A stretch of 61,710 nt of DNA from Streptosporangiaceae bacterium (GTDB lineage: Bacteria; Actinomycetota; Actinomycetes; Streptosporangiales; Streptosporangiaceae): NCBI GenBank assembly GCA_030041135.1, contig JASHOL010000108.1, positions 1 through 61,710 of the forward strand, read 5' to 3'. Below, in pieces: positions 28,165-36,619 of this stretch; positions within the stretch are counted from its first letter, which is position 1; each line of letters starts with the position of its first letter. The translations under genes and the position numbers were made by a program. The notes below the pieces were generated by a model that did not search any database, had not been told where the DNA came from, and saw only the letters and a list, made by a program, of their open reading frames with translations.

Positions 28165-29013
28165 TCAGCTGTCGAGCGCATTGGCGACCGAGCGCATGAT
28201 GTCGCGAGTTCGCGCAGGGGGCTCCGCCATCTCGCGCATGAGAGAGAACGTTTCCTCGTAAGCCGCTACCTCATCAGCACGGTCGAGGTACAGGTCACCG
28301 GCGAGGTGTTCGATGAAGACAATCTCAGGGACAGTGGCTTCAGCGAATGTCAATAGTATGAATTTATTTATGCTGGACGGCATCAGGCCGGATTTGTAGG
28401 GCAGCAGTCTGATGTCGAATCCGGGGGACTCCGATACCGCGATGAGCTGGTGAAGTTGAGCGCGCATGATGCGGCTGCTGCCCGCTACCCTATGCATCAC
28501 CCCTTCGTCGATCACCGCCTCGAACTGCGGTGCGTTGTCAGATGTCAGTAGTCGCTGGCGCTCAAGGCGGCTAGCGACGCGCTCCTCGATCACGTTCTCT
28601 GCCAGAGCGGGACGAGTTGAGCGCAGCACCGCTCGGCCGTAGTCGGCGGTCTGAAGCAGGCCAGGGACGACGCCGAGTCCGAAGTCGCTGATCACCGTCG
28701 CGGCGGCTTCGAGGCCTACGTAGTGGGAGTATGAGATATTGCGGGACTGCCACCACGCCTGCTGCTTGCCTGCGGCGGCGAGGTCCAGGAGTTGCTGCCT
28801 GCGCTGGTCGCCCACGCCGAACAAGTCGCAGAGGTCCCGGATGTCCCTGGCACTGGCTCCGCGGTGACCTGTCTCAAGGCGACTGACCTTGCTGGGGGAG
28901 AACTCCAGTTGCTCCGCGACTTGCTCGACGGTCCAGCCCCTCTCCGTCCTTAGGGCCTTGATGAGCGCACCAAGTTCCCGGCGGCGGAAGGTCGGGCTGG
29001 CGGATCCTGGCAA
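28165..29013 (-). CDS. XRE-family regulator with DUF5753 domain
   Basis: 282 residues. Residues ~10-65 form a Cro/CI-type helix-turn-helix (LGALIKALRTERGWTVEQVA, then FSPSKVSRLETGHRG). The rest is DUF5753: YVGLEAAATVISDFGLGVVP, GLLQTADYGRAVL and FIEHLAGDLYLDRADEVAAY. These regulators often pair with DUF397 proteins in actinobacterial development. The start is a TTG at 29013 with GGGAGGAA upstream. A palindrome lies about 85 bases upstream. The usual adjacent DUF397 gene is missing; two DUF397 genes lie 2-3 kb away. Confidence 0.93.
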   Translation of the reverse strand: MPGSASPTFRRRELGALIKALRTERGWTVEQVAEQLEFSPSKVSRLETGHRGASARDIRDLCDLFGVGDQRRQQLLDLAAAGKQQAWWQSRNISYSHYVGLEAAATVISDFGLGVVPGLLQTADYGRAVLRSTRPALAENVIEERVASRLERQRLLTSDNAPQFEAVIDEGVMHRVAGSSRIMRAQLHQLIAVSESPGFDIRLLPYKSGLMPSSINKFILLTFAEATVPEIVFIEHLAGDLYLDRADEVAAYEETFSLMREMAEPPARTRDIMRSVANALDS

Positions 29014-29546
29014 CTTGCGTCCCGTTCCTCCCAGTGAGCAGGTCTCGCCTCAATGGACGAATTTCGGTCCGATCCCGCACTCTATTGCTCGTTATTGGCA
29101 CTTGCCAATGGCTATTGCCAAACCGCACCATTGAATCAACCAGGCAGTTTCCTCAAGACTCGCTCGCTGAGTGAGCCGGCGAGGCGGCAGGGGCCGCCTT
29201 GACAGATCGCCGCCGTGATGGTCACGGCCGCGGAGGGGAGGCGTGTCTGGAGTAGGCCAGGCGATGAAGCGCTGACAGCAGCGCGACCTGCTCATGCAGC
29301 AGAGCCGGTACGTGACGGCGAGAGCCACCGGCAGCCGTGCCCGCGGAAGAGACGGGCCCCGAACGCACAGCGCGGCCGATGTTGCCGCATCGACCGCGCC
29401 ATTACCACCAAGCCAGCCCAGGACAGGACAGGTCGGCGATGGGGATCATGCTAGACCGCCACGGTGACGGAACGCAACCGTCGGTTTGTCTGCCGGTAAC
29501 TGTCGCCTGACCTGTCCTGACGGCATCAGCCAGTCAGGAGAGGTCG
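29014..29546. other. Intergenic region between XRE gene and a small membrane protein gene
   Basis: About 530 bases with no convincing gene. It contains the TTGGCA/TGCCAA palindrome described separately. Near the right end are the complementary arms GGACAGGTC (29426-29434) and GACCTGTCC (29509-29517), which could pair around a 74-base loop in the leader of the small membrane gene. Confidence 0.35.
29095..29121. promoter_or_regulatory. Candidate operator: TTGGCA-CT-TGCCAA palindrome plus third half-site
   Basis: A perfect palindrome at 29095-29108 is followed 13 bases later by another TTGCCAA at 29115-29121. It stands about 82 bases upstream of the XRE-DUF5753 start codon, in a locally AT-richer stretch. 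Autoregulation by the XRE protein is an inference. Confidence 0.4.
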
Positions 29547-29729
29547 ATGCACGTTATTGCAGCAGGAGGTGCCCAGGCAGTCGAGTCAGCCAAGGTGATC
29601 GTGGTCCTGATCGCCCTTGCGCTCATGGCATTCTGGCGGGCCATTGTCCGTCTCGTGCTCGCACTGATCACGATCGCGATCCTGGTGACGCTCGGCACCG
29701 GGCTCGTTGAGCTCATGCACATCATGTAG
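29547..29729 (+). CDS. Small membrane protein
   Basis: 60 residues. One long or two short hydrophobic segments run from about residue 15 to 56 (KVIVVLIALALMAFW, then LVLALITIAILVTLGTGL), split by WRAIVR. AGGAGAGG lies right before the ATG, giving strong start support. No family is recognised. It is a single-gene unit followed by a hairpin. Confidence 0.65.
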   Translation: MHVIAAGGAQAVESAKVIVVLIALALMAFWRAIVRLVLALITIAILVTLGTGLVELMHIM

Positions 29730-29749
29730 TGAGCTCACCGTAGTACGAA

Positions 29750-29799
29750 CTGCCGGCCGACCGGCCCGCGAACTCACGCGGAGGCCAGCCGGCCGGCAG
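29750..29799 (+). terminator. Long GC hairpin after the small membrane protein gene
   Basis: CTGCCGGCCG at 29750-29759 is the exact reverse complement of CGGCCGGCAG at 29790-29799, with a 30-base loop. There is no T-tract, as is common for actinobacterial terminators. It lies 20 bases past the stop. Confidence 0.45.
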
Positions 29800-29931
29800 C
29801 GTAGCGCTTCAGCTGCTGCAATTGCGTCCTGTAAGTGTCACGTTCCCCGCATGCGGCTAGGCGGACAGAAGTATCGTGTCTGTTACGTTGTGCGATGGCT
29901 TGGCTCTTGCCCGTAGTGTTATGGAGCCGCG

Positions 29932-31833
29932 ATGCGATTCAGCATCCTCGGACCGTTACTGGCCGAAGCCGACGATGGATCCCCGCTGGCCTTGTCCCGG
30001 CCGTCACAGCGGTCGACGCTAGCCGTCTTGCTCCTGCACGCGGCCCAGCCGGCCACCAAGACCTTACTCATCGAAGCGCTATGGGGGGACAGCCCGCCCG
30101 GCGACGCGGATACCGCCTTGCGGGTGCGGATGCGCGATGTCAGGCGCGCGCTGGCTGGCCACAAGAGCATCGAGACGCACCAGGCGGGCTACCAGATTGC
30201 CGTCAAGCCGGGCGAGCTGGACGCCGATAATTTCCGGGCGATCATCGGACATGGTCGCGCCGCGCTGGACAGCGGCAGCGCCGAAAGCGCCGCACGGCTG
30301 CTCGAGCAGGGCTGCCGGCTTTGGCGGGTTCCGCCGCTGGCGGACGTTCCCGATACACCGCTGATGCACACCATCACGACGGCGCTGCTCGAGCAGTGGC
30401 GCGACGCGCGTGAATGGCTCACCGATGCCCGCATCGCGCTTGGCCAGCATCACGAGATGCTCAGCCAGATCCGTGCCGTCATCGCCGGTGATCCCCTGCC
30501 CGAGCACCGGCACGTGCAGCTCATGCTCGCGCTCTACCGCTGCGGCCAGAAGGCAGCCGCGCTCGATGCCTACAGCCGGCTGCGTAAGCTCACCACGCGC
30601 GAGTTCGGCCAGGAGCCCGGCCCTGAAGCCCGCGAGCTGCTCGCGCAGATCCTCGATGACAGTCCGGCACTGCAGTTCAGGACGCGAGCGCTCGCCGCGA
30701 CCGGCCAGGGTCCACGTCCCGCCTGGACACCACTGTGCCAGCTGCCGGCACCGCCGCCCGACTTCACCGGGCGGGTTGTTGCCATCGAGGCGCTGGCTCG
30801 CCGGATGCCTGCGAGCGAGATGTCGGTGACCGTGGTCACCGGGCCACCAGGCGCCGGTAAGACCGCACTGGCGGTGCAGGCGGCCCACCTTGCCAGCGAA
30901 GCATTCCCCGACGGGCAGCTCTACGTCGCTTTCGGTGGGGGAGCCGAGCTGAGGCAGCCCGCGGACGTCCTCGGCGAAGTGCTCCGTTCGCTCGGTGTCC
31001 CCGCACCCGGCGTTCCCGAAGCGATGGCGGAGCGAGCGGCTCTCTACCGTTCGCTGCTCGCCGGGCGCAGGGTGCTGGTGCTGGCCGACGACGTGATGGC
31101 GGCGGCCCAAGTGCGCCCGCTGTTGCCGGGCTCTCCTGGCTGCGCGGTGCTCGTCACCAGCAGCTCGCGGCTTTCTGACCTGGAAGGCGCGCACGGCATC
31201 GAGGTTGGTCCCATGAGCCAGGACGAGGCCATGACCTTCCTCGGCAAGATCGTCGGGGCAGACCGCCTCGCCGCCGATCCCTCGTCGGCGGCTGCCATCG
31301 CATCCGCCTGCGACGGGCTTCCGCTGGCGATCCGTGTTGCCGGAGCCAGGCTCGCGGCGAGTCCGGTATTGCGTCTGGCCGACCTGGCCAGTCTTCTCTC
31401 GACGCCCGCGGGCCTGCTGGCCGAGCTCGCGATTGGCGACCTTTCCGTGGCGGGCCGTCTGAACGACGCCTGGCAGGCCCTGAACCTCGGGGCGCGCCAT
31501 TCGCTGTGGCTCCTGGCCCAGGGTCGGCTGGCTGTCGTGCCGGGCTGGCTGGCATCGGCAGTGACGGCCAACCCTCACGTGGCCTCGCCCACGCTGACGG
31601 ACTCATGCCTGCTGATGCAGGACGGAGCTTCGGCCAGCTATCAGCTCGCCCCGCTCCTCGAGACGTTCGCGCTCGCGCAGCGGCCGCCGCGCGACGCGGA
31701 CGCATCGAGGGACGCGGACGCATCGCGCGACGCCACGGCCGCGGGGGAGCGCGCCGCGAAGACCGCCGCGCGACCGCGCTTCGCATGGGGCTTTGCCGAC
31801 TACGAGCACGGGGTCGCCGCGGCTGGCGGCTGA
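29932..31833 (+). CDS. SARP/AfsR-like transcriptional regulator with NB-ARC ATPase domain
   Basis: 633 residues. Residues 1-90 form an OmpR-like winged helix (MRFSILGPLLAEADDG, ALWGDSPPGDADTALRVRM). Residues ~95-240 form the bacterial transcriptional activation domain (LIDAR-like HEMLSQIRAVIAGDPLPEH, ALYRCGQKAAALDAYSRLR). From ~275 there is an NB-ARC ATPase with P-loop TGPPGAGKTALAV near 302-314. It lacks the TPR tail of full AfsR. Near the end RDADASRDADASRDA is a short tandem repeat. SARPs bind direct repeats spaced 11 bases and recruit RNA polymerase. The Tad operon starts 221 bases downstream with such repeats in front, so it is a candidate target. Confidence 0.92.
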   Translation: MRFSILGPLLAEADDGSPLALSRPSQRSTLAVLLLHAAQPATKTLLIEALWGDSPPGDADTALRVRMRDVRRALAGHKSIETHQAGYQIAVKPGELDADNFRAIIGHGRAALDSGSAESAARLLEQGCRLWRVPPLADVPDTPLMHTITTALLEQWRDAREWLTDARIALGQHHEMLSQIRAVIAGDPLPEHRHVQLMLALYRCGQKAAALDAYSRLRKLTTREFGQEPGPEARELLAQILDDSPALQFRTRALAATGQGPRPAWTPLCQLPAPPPDFTGRVVAIEALARRMPASEMSVTVVTGPPGAGKTALAVQAAHLASEAFPDGQLYVAFGGGAELRQPADVLGEVLRSLGVPAPGVPEAMAERAALYRSLLAGRRVLVLADDVMAAAQVRPLLPGSPGCAVLVTSSSRLSDLEGAHGIEVGPMSQDEAMTFLGKIVGADRLAADPSSAAAIASACDGLPLAIRVAGARLAASPVLRLADLASLLSTPAGLLAELAIGDLSVAGRLNDAWQALNLGARHSLWLLAQGRLAVVPGWLASAVTANPHVASPTLTDSCLLMQDGASASYQLAPLLETFALAQRPPRDADASRDADASRDATAAGERAAKTAARPRFAWGFADYEHGVAAAGG

Positions 31834-31932
31834 TCGCATACCGGCAACGCCTGAACACATGGTGGTTGCGCATGCCGTAGTCCGGCGAGCCGTCCAGCCG
31901 AGGTTACTTCGCCGCGGTCAGCCCGTACCTCC

Positions 31933-31960
31933 GTAACCTGCGCGCTAACGCTTGGCTAAC
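31933..31960 (+). promoter_or_regulatory. Phased TAAC direct repeats, candidate SARP-binding site
   Basis: TAAC occurs at 31934-31937, 31946-31949 and 31957-31960, spaced 12 and 11 bases, and the last two copies extend to GCTAAC. Repeats on one helix face are the usual form of SARP sites. The site lies between the SARP gene and the first Tad-operon gene. The repeat unit is short, so chance cannot be excluded. Confidence 0.4.
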
Positions 31961-32054
31961 AGGCTGCTCACACCGTGCTCCTAGGGTGCAAACCGCTGGC
32001 TCGCATGCGAAAAGCCGCCCACAGTGCCATGCCGGGCCAGTCGGAGCGCGAAGC

Positions 32055-32645
32055 ATGACAACGACTTTCCCGACCTGGCAACGCCCTGCCTGGCGCCTGC
32101 CCGCGTTGCTCTCCGTCGCCGCCTGTCTCCTGCCGCTGCTGGTCGCCTGCACGGCCACGGCTCCGCTCGTACATCTGCCGGCCAAACCCAAACTGCACGC
32201 GGCCAGGGCGGCCGCTGCGACGGTTCAGCGACCACCTTCGGCGCGACAGCAGGTGATTGACGCGTACCTCGGCTACACGACCGCGATGACCGACGCGTTC
32301 AACTCGCGCAGCGTGGCCGAAGTTCGCCATTACCTCGCGCCTTACCTCGATACCGCTACCGTGCGCAACGCGATCCGCGCGTTCACCGAGGCGTGGGCAC
32401 GAGACGAGGTCAGTTACGGCCAGGTCGAGCGGCACATCATCGGCGTCAATATCGAGGGGAAGGCCGCCTGGGTGCACGACTGCGACAACACGAGCGACTC
32501 GGGCCTGGCGTATGCCGGCACTGATCAGATCGTGCCCGGCTCGCTTGGCATCCGCGACGACAACCTGGTGACCAGGCTCAATCTCGTCCATGGTCGCTGG
32601 GTCGTCTACGTGCAGACCGTCGAGGACGTCTCGTGCACGCCGTGA
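32055..32645 (+). CDS. Predicted lipoprotein, first gene of the Tad operon
   Basis: 196 residues. A signal peptide ends in the lipobox LLPLLVAC, so Cys ~35 should be lipidated. The mature part (QVIDAYLGYTTAMTDAFN, SVAEVRHYLAPYLD, GKAAWVHDCDNTSD) resembles small NTF2-like or mycobacterial-type lipoprotein domains. The ATG at 32055 is chosen since the signal peptide begins there. Its end overlaps the start of the next gene by 13 bases, indicating coupling. A periplasmic-face role in pilus assembly is inferred from position only. Confidence 0.8.
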   Translation: MTTTFPTWQRPAWRLPALLSVAACLLPLLVACTATAPLVHLPAKPKLHAARAAAATVQRPPSARQQVIDAYLGYTTAMTDAFNSRSVAEVRHYLAPYLDTATVRNAIRAFTEAWARDEVSYGQVERHIIGVNIEGKAAWVHDCDNTSDSGLAYAGTDQIVPGSLGIRDDNLVTRLNLVHGRWVVYVQTVEDVSCTP

Positions 32646-33517
32646 GGCTGGCGGCCCTCTCCGCCGTTGCGCTGGCCGCGACCGTGCTCTTCTGCGCCGG
32701 GCCGGCGGCCGCCGGCGGGAGCGGTGGGGGCAACGGCGGCGGACAGTGCACGGTCGACATCGGTGGCCAGTGGGTGACCGTCCAGTGCGGCTACGGCGGC
32801 GGAAATGGCGGCGGCCCCGGCGGAGGCGGCGGTGGCGGCGGAGGCACCAAGATCATCACTACCTGCACCTTTATCCCGCTGACCGAAACGGAGGCCAAGA
32901 ACCTGGGCCTGGCCTGGCCGCCACCGAAGGGCTTCAGCTGGGCTCTGATGGACTGCCTGGGCGGCAAGACCGGACCCGGCCCGCAAGCCGCACTGATCAA
33001 CAACGCAACCGGCGCGCCCAGGATCACTCCCCAGCAGCTACTCCAGGAGGCGCTGAGCGAGTTGTACATACCCGCCCTGCGCCCGGACACTGCCCCGCCG
33101 CGCGGTAGGGACGGCTTGGTCGGCCTGCCCGAGTGGTTCTGGGTTCCGGCCGCCGACTGGCACGCGCGCAGCGTGACTGTGAGGGCCGGGCCGGTGTGGG
33201 CGACCGCCACCGCGACCCCGGTGGGCCTGTCGTTCGAGCCCGGTGGGGGCCAGCCCGCCGTGGACTGTCGCGGGCCGGGCACCGCCTATCAGCCGGGCAA
33301 GCCGGCGTCCGGGCAGCACTCGCAGTGCTCCTACGTCTACGACCAGTCCTCGGTCGGCCAGCCGGCCAACGCCTACCAAGCCTCTGTCGTCATCACGTGG
33401 CGCGTGTCCTGGACCGGGTCCGGCGGTGCGGGCGGCGTGCTGAACGGTGGACTGCTCGTTCCGTTCTCATTCGCGTTGCCGGTGGCACAGGGAGAGGCGC
33501 TGGTGAGCAATCCATGA
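32633..33517 (+). CDS. Secreted Gly-rich protein in Tad operon
   Basis: 294 residues from a GTG. There is a clear Sec signal peptide (LAALSAVALAATVLFCAGPAAA), a glycine-rich spacer around residues 29-80 with a run of nine glycines, and then a compact domain with paired Cys, Trp and Pro (LPEWFWVPAADWHARSVTV, then a C-terminal beta-rich part). No known family is recognised. Genes of this kind often accompany actinobacterial Tad loci. The overlap with both neighbours places it in the operon. It could be a minor pilus or surface component. Confidence 0.75.
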   Translation: MHAVRLAALSAVALAATVLFCAGPAAAGGSGGGNGGGQCTVDIGGQWVTVQCGYGGGNGGGPGGGGGGGGGTKIITTCTFIPLTETEAKNLGLAWPPPKGFSWALMDCLGGKTGPGPQAALINNATGAPRITPQQLLQEALSELYIPALRPDTAPPRGRDGLVGLPEWFWVPAADWHARSVTVRAGPVWATATATPVGLSFEPGGGQPAVDCRGPGTAYQPGKPASGQHSQCSYVYDQSSVGQPANAYQASVVITWRVSWTGSGGAGGVLNGGLLVPFSFALPVAQGEALVSNP

Positions 33518-34251
33518 GCAGGCAGCCGCCCGCTTCGATCGGTACGGCTTACTTTCCCGAAGCCGACATCCCCAGCAGCAACGGCCAGGCAGTCGGCCAC
33601 CCGAGTTCTGAAGGACCGGCGGGGAGGCTGCGCGGGCTACCCAGGCGCAGGCGCCCAGCGATGATCGCGCTCGCGGTTGCGATGGCCGGTGCCGGCGTTC
33701 TTGCCAGCGCGGCCGTCTACGAGCGAACCGATCGCCTGGTGCCAGTGGTCGTGGTCACGGCCGGCGTCCCGGCCGGGGCCGTCATCAGCGCCGCCGACAT
33801 CACTACGGCCGATGTTTCTGTACCGTCCGGCGTTCACGTGATCCCCGGCTCGCAGCTCGGACAGGTTGGCGGGCAGACGGCGGCGGTCGCGCTCACGCCC
33901 GGCACGTTGCTCGCCCCGGCCGACCTGACCAGGGCGCAGCCGCCTGGACCGGGTCAGGTGCTGGTCGCTGTCCCGGTCAAGCCGGAGTCGCTGCCTGCCA
34001 GCGGACTAGAGCCCGGCGACCAGGTGCTAGTCGTCGGGACGCCAGGCGACCAGGGGCAGTCGGGTAACTCCGGCCAGGCGGCCCCGCTCCAGTCGCCGGT
34101 GGCCGCCATCGTCGAGGCCGTTAACACAGTGACCGACCAGGACGGGTTCGACGTCGTCGATCTGCTGGTTCCGCCGTCGGCCGGCGTGTCCGTAGCGGCC
34201 CAGGCGTCGACCGGTCAGATCGCGCTCATCGTGACCAAGCGGGGAGGCTAG
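33514..34251 (+). CDS. CpaB/RcpC-like SAF-domain pilus assembly protein
   Basis: 245 residues. A Pro/Arg-rich cytoplasmic N-terminus is followed by a membrane span near 50-68 (AMIALAVAMAGAGVLASAA). A SAF domain follows: VVVTAGVPAGAVISAADITT and GGQTAAVALTPGTLLAPADL. CpaB/RcpC proteins sit at the outer side of the inner membrane in Tad systems. The ATG at 33514 overlaps the previous stop (ATGA); upstream extensions are not supported. Confidence 0.85.
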   Translation: MSRQPPASIGTAYFPEADIPSSNGQAVGHPSSEGPAGRLRGLPRRRRPAMIALAVAMAGAGVLASAAVYERTDRLVPVVVVTAGVPAGAVISAADITTADVSVPSGVHVIPGSQLGQVGGQTAAVALTPGTLLAPADLTRAQPPGPGQVLVAVPVKPESLPASGLEPGDQVLVVGTPGDQGQSGNSGQAAPLQSPVAAIVEAVNTVTDQDGFDVVDLLVPPSAGVSVAAQASTGQIALIVTKRGG

Positions 34252-34253
34252 CC

Positions 34254-35045
34254 GTGGGCTCCGTCTATGCGCTGGTTTCCCCCGGCGGCTCACCCGGCGC
34301 GACGACTGCCGCGCTCGCGCTGGCGCTCGGCTGGCCGGCGCCGGTGATCGTGGCCGAATGCGATCCCGCGGGCGGAGCAGTGCTAGCCGGGGCGCTGGGC
34401 GGACACGAGCCAGCGGCCACCGGCTTGATGGAACACGCCATCGAGGCCGGCCGTAACCCGCAGGCGGCCGCGGCGGGCCTGGTCGCGCGACTGGTACCGC
34501 TAGACACGAGCCGCACGCGCATGGTGCTGCCAGGCCTGAGCGACCCGCGCCAGGCCGTTGGGCTGGTGGCGGCCTGGCCGGCCGTCGCTATGACGCTGGC
34601 AGGGCAGCACTGCGACGTTATCGCCGACTGCGGCCGCCTGGACGCTTCGGACGCGCAGCCGCATGCCGTGCTCGCCGCGGCCAGCACGGTGGCCGTTGTG
34701 CTGCGGCCGACGCTGCGCCAGGTCTGGGCGGCCAGGCCCCGGATCGACATGCTGGGGCAGTTGCTCGGCAGCACCGGCCGGGTAGTCCTGCTGGTCAACG
34801 GTCCTGGCACGCATCCGCCCAGGGAAATCGCGGGGACGCTTGGCGTCCCGGTAGCGGCCGTATTGCCGGCCGACGCCAGATCAGCCGCCGTCCTTTCCGA
34901 CGGCGCACCTCGGCGCAGGCAGTTCGGCTCCGGTCCGCTGATGGCGGCAGCGAAGGGAGCCGGACAGGCGCTGCGCAGGCACGCGGCTGCTCATGCATCC
35001 GCATCGGCGTCCAGCCAGTTCACGGTTATGGGAGCGCAGCGGTGA
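34254..35045 (+). CDS. TadZ/CpaE-like MinD-type protein with degenerate Walker A
   Basis: 263 residues of a ParA/MinD-like Rossmann fold: ALVSPGGSPGATTAALALAL at the N-terminus, AECDPAGGAVLAGALGG as the second signature, then CDVIADCGRLDASD. TadZ/CpaE proteins position the pilus machine at a cell pole. The phosphate loop lacks both Lys residues of KGGxGKTT: the second position is Ala in PGATT. Reduced or absent ATP hydrolysis is likely, as in some TadZ proteins. The GTG start lies two bases after the cpaB-like stop. Confidence 0.8.
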   Translation: MGSVYALVSPGGSPGATTAALALALGWPAPVIVAECDPAGGAVLAGALGGHEPAATGLMEHAIEAGRNPQAAAAGLVARLVPLDTSRTRMVLPGLSDPRQAVGLVAAWPAVAMTLAGQHCDVIADCGRLDASDAQPHAVLAAASTVAVVLRPTLRQVWAARPRIDMLGQLLGSTGRVVLLVNGPGTHPPREIAGTLGVPVAAVLPADARSAAVLSDGAPRRRQFGSGPLMAAAKGAGQALRRHAAAHASASASSQFTVMGAQR

Positions 35046-36619
35046 GCTTGCAGTGGCCGCCCGCGCCGCCTGAGGAACTGGCCGGACAATTGCTCGCGGG
35101 GGCAGCCGCGGCGGCTCCGCAGGACCACGTCGGGCAGCACCCCGGCGCTCCTGCGGGGCCGCAGCCACTGGCGGCCTGGGTGCAGTTGCCCGCCCCGGCC
35201 GACGGGTTGCCCGGGCCGGCCGGCGGGTTGCCCGGGCCGGCCGGCCGGCCGAGCTCGTCGGTGGCCGAGCCAAGCGATCCAGTGGACAGGCTAAGCGCCC
35301 CGGTGGGCGGACTGAGCGATCCACGGCTGATCGATGGGGTCGGCGAGATCACCTCGATGCTGGCGGCGCGGCTAGATGATGGCGCGGCCACGGCCGAGGT
35401 GATGCCGGTCATCAGGGAGATGGCCCGCCGGTGGCTGGAGGGCCAGGTCAGGTCCGGCGTCCTGCCGGCCTCGGCCGGGGGCCAGCTCGACACACTGGCC
35501 AGCGCCGTGCACGACCGGCGATACGGTCTCGGGCCACTGTCGGCTTACCTGCGCGACCCGCAGGTCGAGAACGTCGACGTTAACGGGTGCGATCAGGTGT
35601 GGGTGACCTACGCCAGCGGCGAGCGGGTCGCTGGTCCCCCCGTAGCAGCCAGCGATGACGCGCTGATCTCGATGATCCGCACCTGGGCCACTCGTGGCGG
35701 GCAGACGGCCCGCGACTTCTCCGCCGCCGCGCCGCTCGTGAACGTCGCGCTGACCGGCAGCGCGCGCATGACGGCCACGATGTCGGTCACGCCCCGGCCA
35801 TGCGTGTCACTGCGGCGGCATGGGCAGATCGACATCACCCTCGAGCGGCTGGTGCAGCTGGGCAGCATCGACCCCACCCTGGCCGCGTTCCTGTCAGCCG
35901 CCGTTCGCGGCCGGTGCAACATCATCGTCACCGGTGGCGTCAACGCGGGCAAGACCACGCTCTTGCGCGCGCTGGCCAGCGAAATCTCGCCTGGCGAGCG
36001 GGTGGCGACGCTGGAGTCGGAGTACGAGCTGTACCTGCATGAGCTCGGCCAGCACCCGGACGTGATCGCGTTCGAGGCGCGCGAGCCGAACTCCGAGGGC
36101 GTGGGCGCAATAACCCTGCACGACCTGATCGCGCACGCGCTGCGGCACAACCCCCGGCGCATCCTGGTTGGTGAGGTCCGGCGCAGCGAGATCATGCCGA
36201 TGCTGGAGGCGATGAACTCCGGCCAGGACGGCTCGATGTGCACGCTGCACGCGAACTCGCCGGCCGAGGCGTTCGACCGCATCCTCATCCTTGGGCTCCG
36301 TGGCGGCCTTGCCCTGGCCGAGCGTGCCATTCACATCCTGGTCGGGATGGCGGTGGACCTGATCGTGCATATCCGGCGCGGTTACGACGGCTCCCGCACG
36401 GTCAGGTTCGTGTCAGAGGTCCTCGAGGTCATGCCGCCCGGAGACACCGAGCGGCCGTCGGTAAACCGGTTGTTCCTGCCGGATCCGAGCACGGGCCGGG
36501 CCCGCCCGGCCCACACGCCGTCGCCCGCCATGCTCGGCAAGCTCGCTGCGGCCGGGTTCAACGCGAGCATGCTCGACGAGCGCCAGGTGCAGCTGCAGCC
36601 GGGGAGCTGGTCCCGGTGA
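35042..36619 (+). CDS. tadA: TadA/CpaF secretion ATPase
   Basis: 525 residues. A low-complexity N-terminus of ~100 residues includes PAGGLPGPAGRP repeats. It is followed by the CpaF N-domain (GPLSAYLRDPQVENVDVNG) and a RecA-like motor: Walker A VTGGVNAGKTTLLRAL near 297, ESEYELYLHE, Walker B RILVGEVRRSE near 373, and the His box CTLHANSPAEAFDR. It powers Flp pilus assembly from the cytoplasm as a hexamer. The GTG overlaps the TadZ stop, and its own stop overlaps the tadB start (GTGA). Confidence 0.96.
   Translation: MSLQWPPAPPEELAGQLLAGAAAAAPQDHVGQHPGAPAGPQPLAAWVQLPAPADGLPGPAGGLPGPAGRPSSSVAEPSDPVDRLSAPVGGLSDPRLIDGVGEITSMLAARLDDGAATAEVMPVIREMARRWLEGQVRSGVLPASAGGQLDTLASAVHDRRYGLGPLSAYLRDPQVENVDVNGCDQVWVTYASGERVAGPPVAASDDALISMIRTWATRGGQTARDFSAAAPLVNVALTGSARMTATMSVTPRPCVSLRRHGQIDITLERLVQLGSIDPTLAAFLSAAVRGRCNIIVTGGVNAGKTTLLRALASEISPGERVATLESEYELYLHELGQHPDVIAFEAREPNSEGVGAITLHDLIAHALRHNPRRILVGEVRRSEIMPMLEAMNSGQDGSMCTLHANSPAEAFDRILILGLRGGLALAERAIHILVGMAVDLIVHIRRGYDGSRTVRFVSEVLEVMPPGDTERPSVNRLFLPDPSTGRARPAHTPSPAMLGKLAAAGFNASMLDERQVQLQPGSWSR

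Noticed and set aside
30079-31578. Minus-strand open frame (499 codons) opposite the SARP gene
   Set aside because: Arg/Gly/His-rich with no domain; the plus strand carries clear SARP and NB-ARC motifs.
32790-32850. GGC-rich tract looking like a microsatellite
   Set aside because: It codes for the poly-Gly spacer of the secreted protein in a continuous frame, so it is explained by coding.
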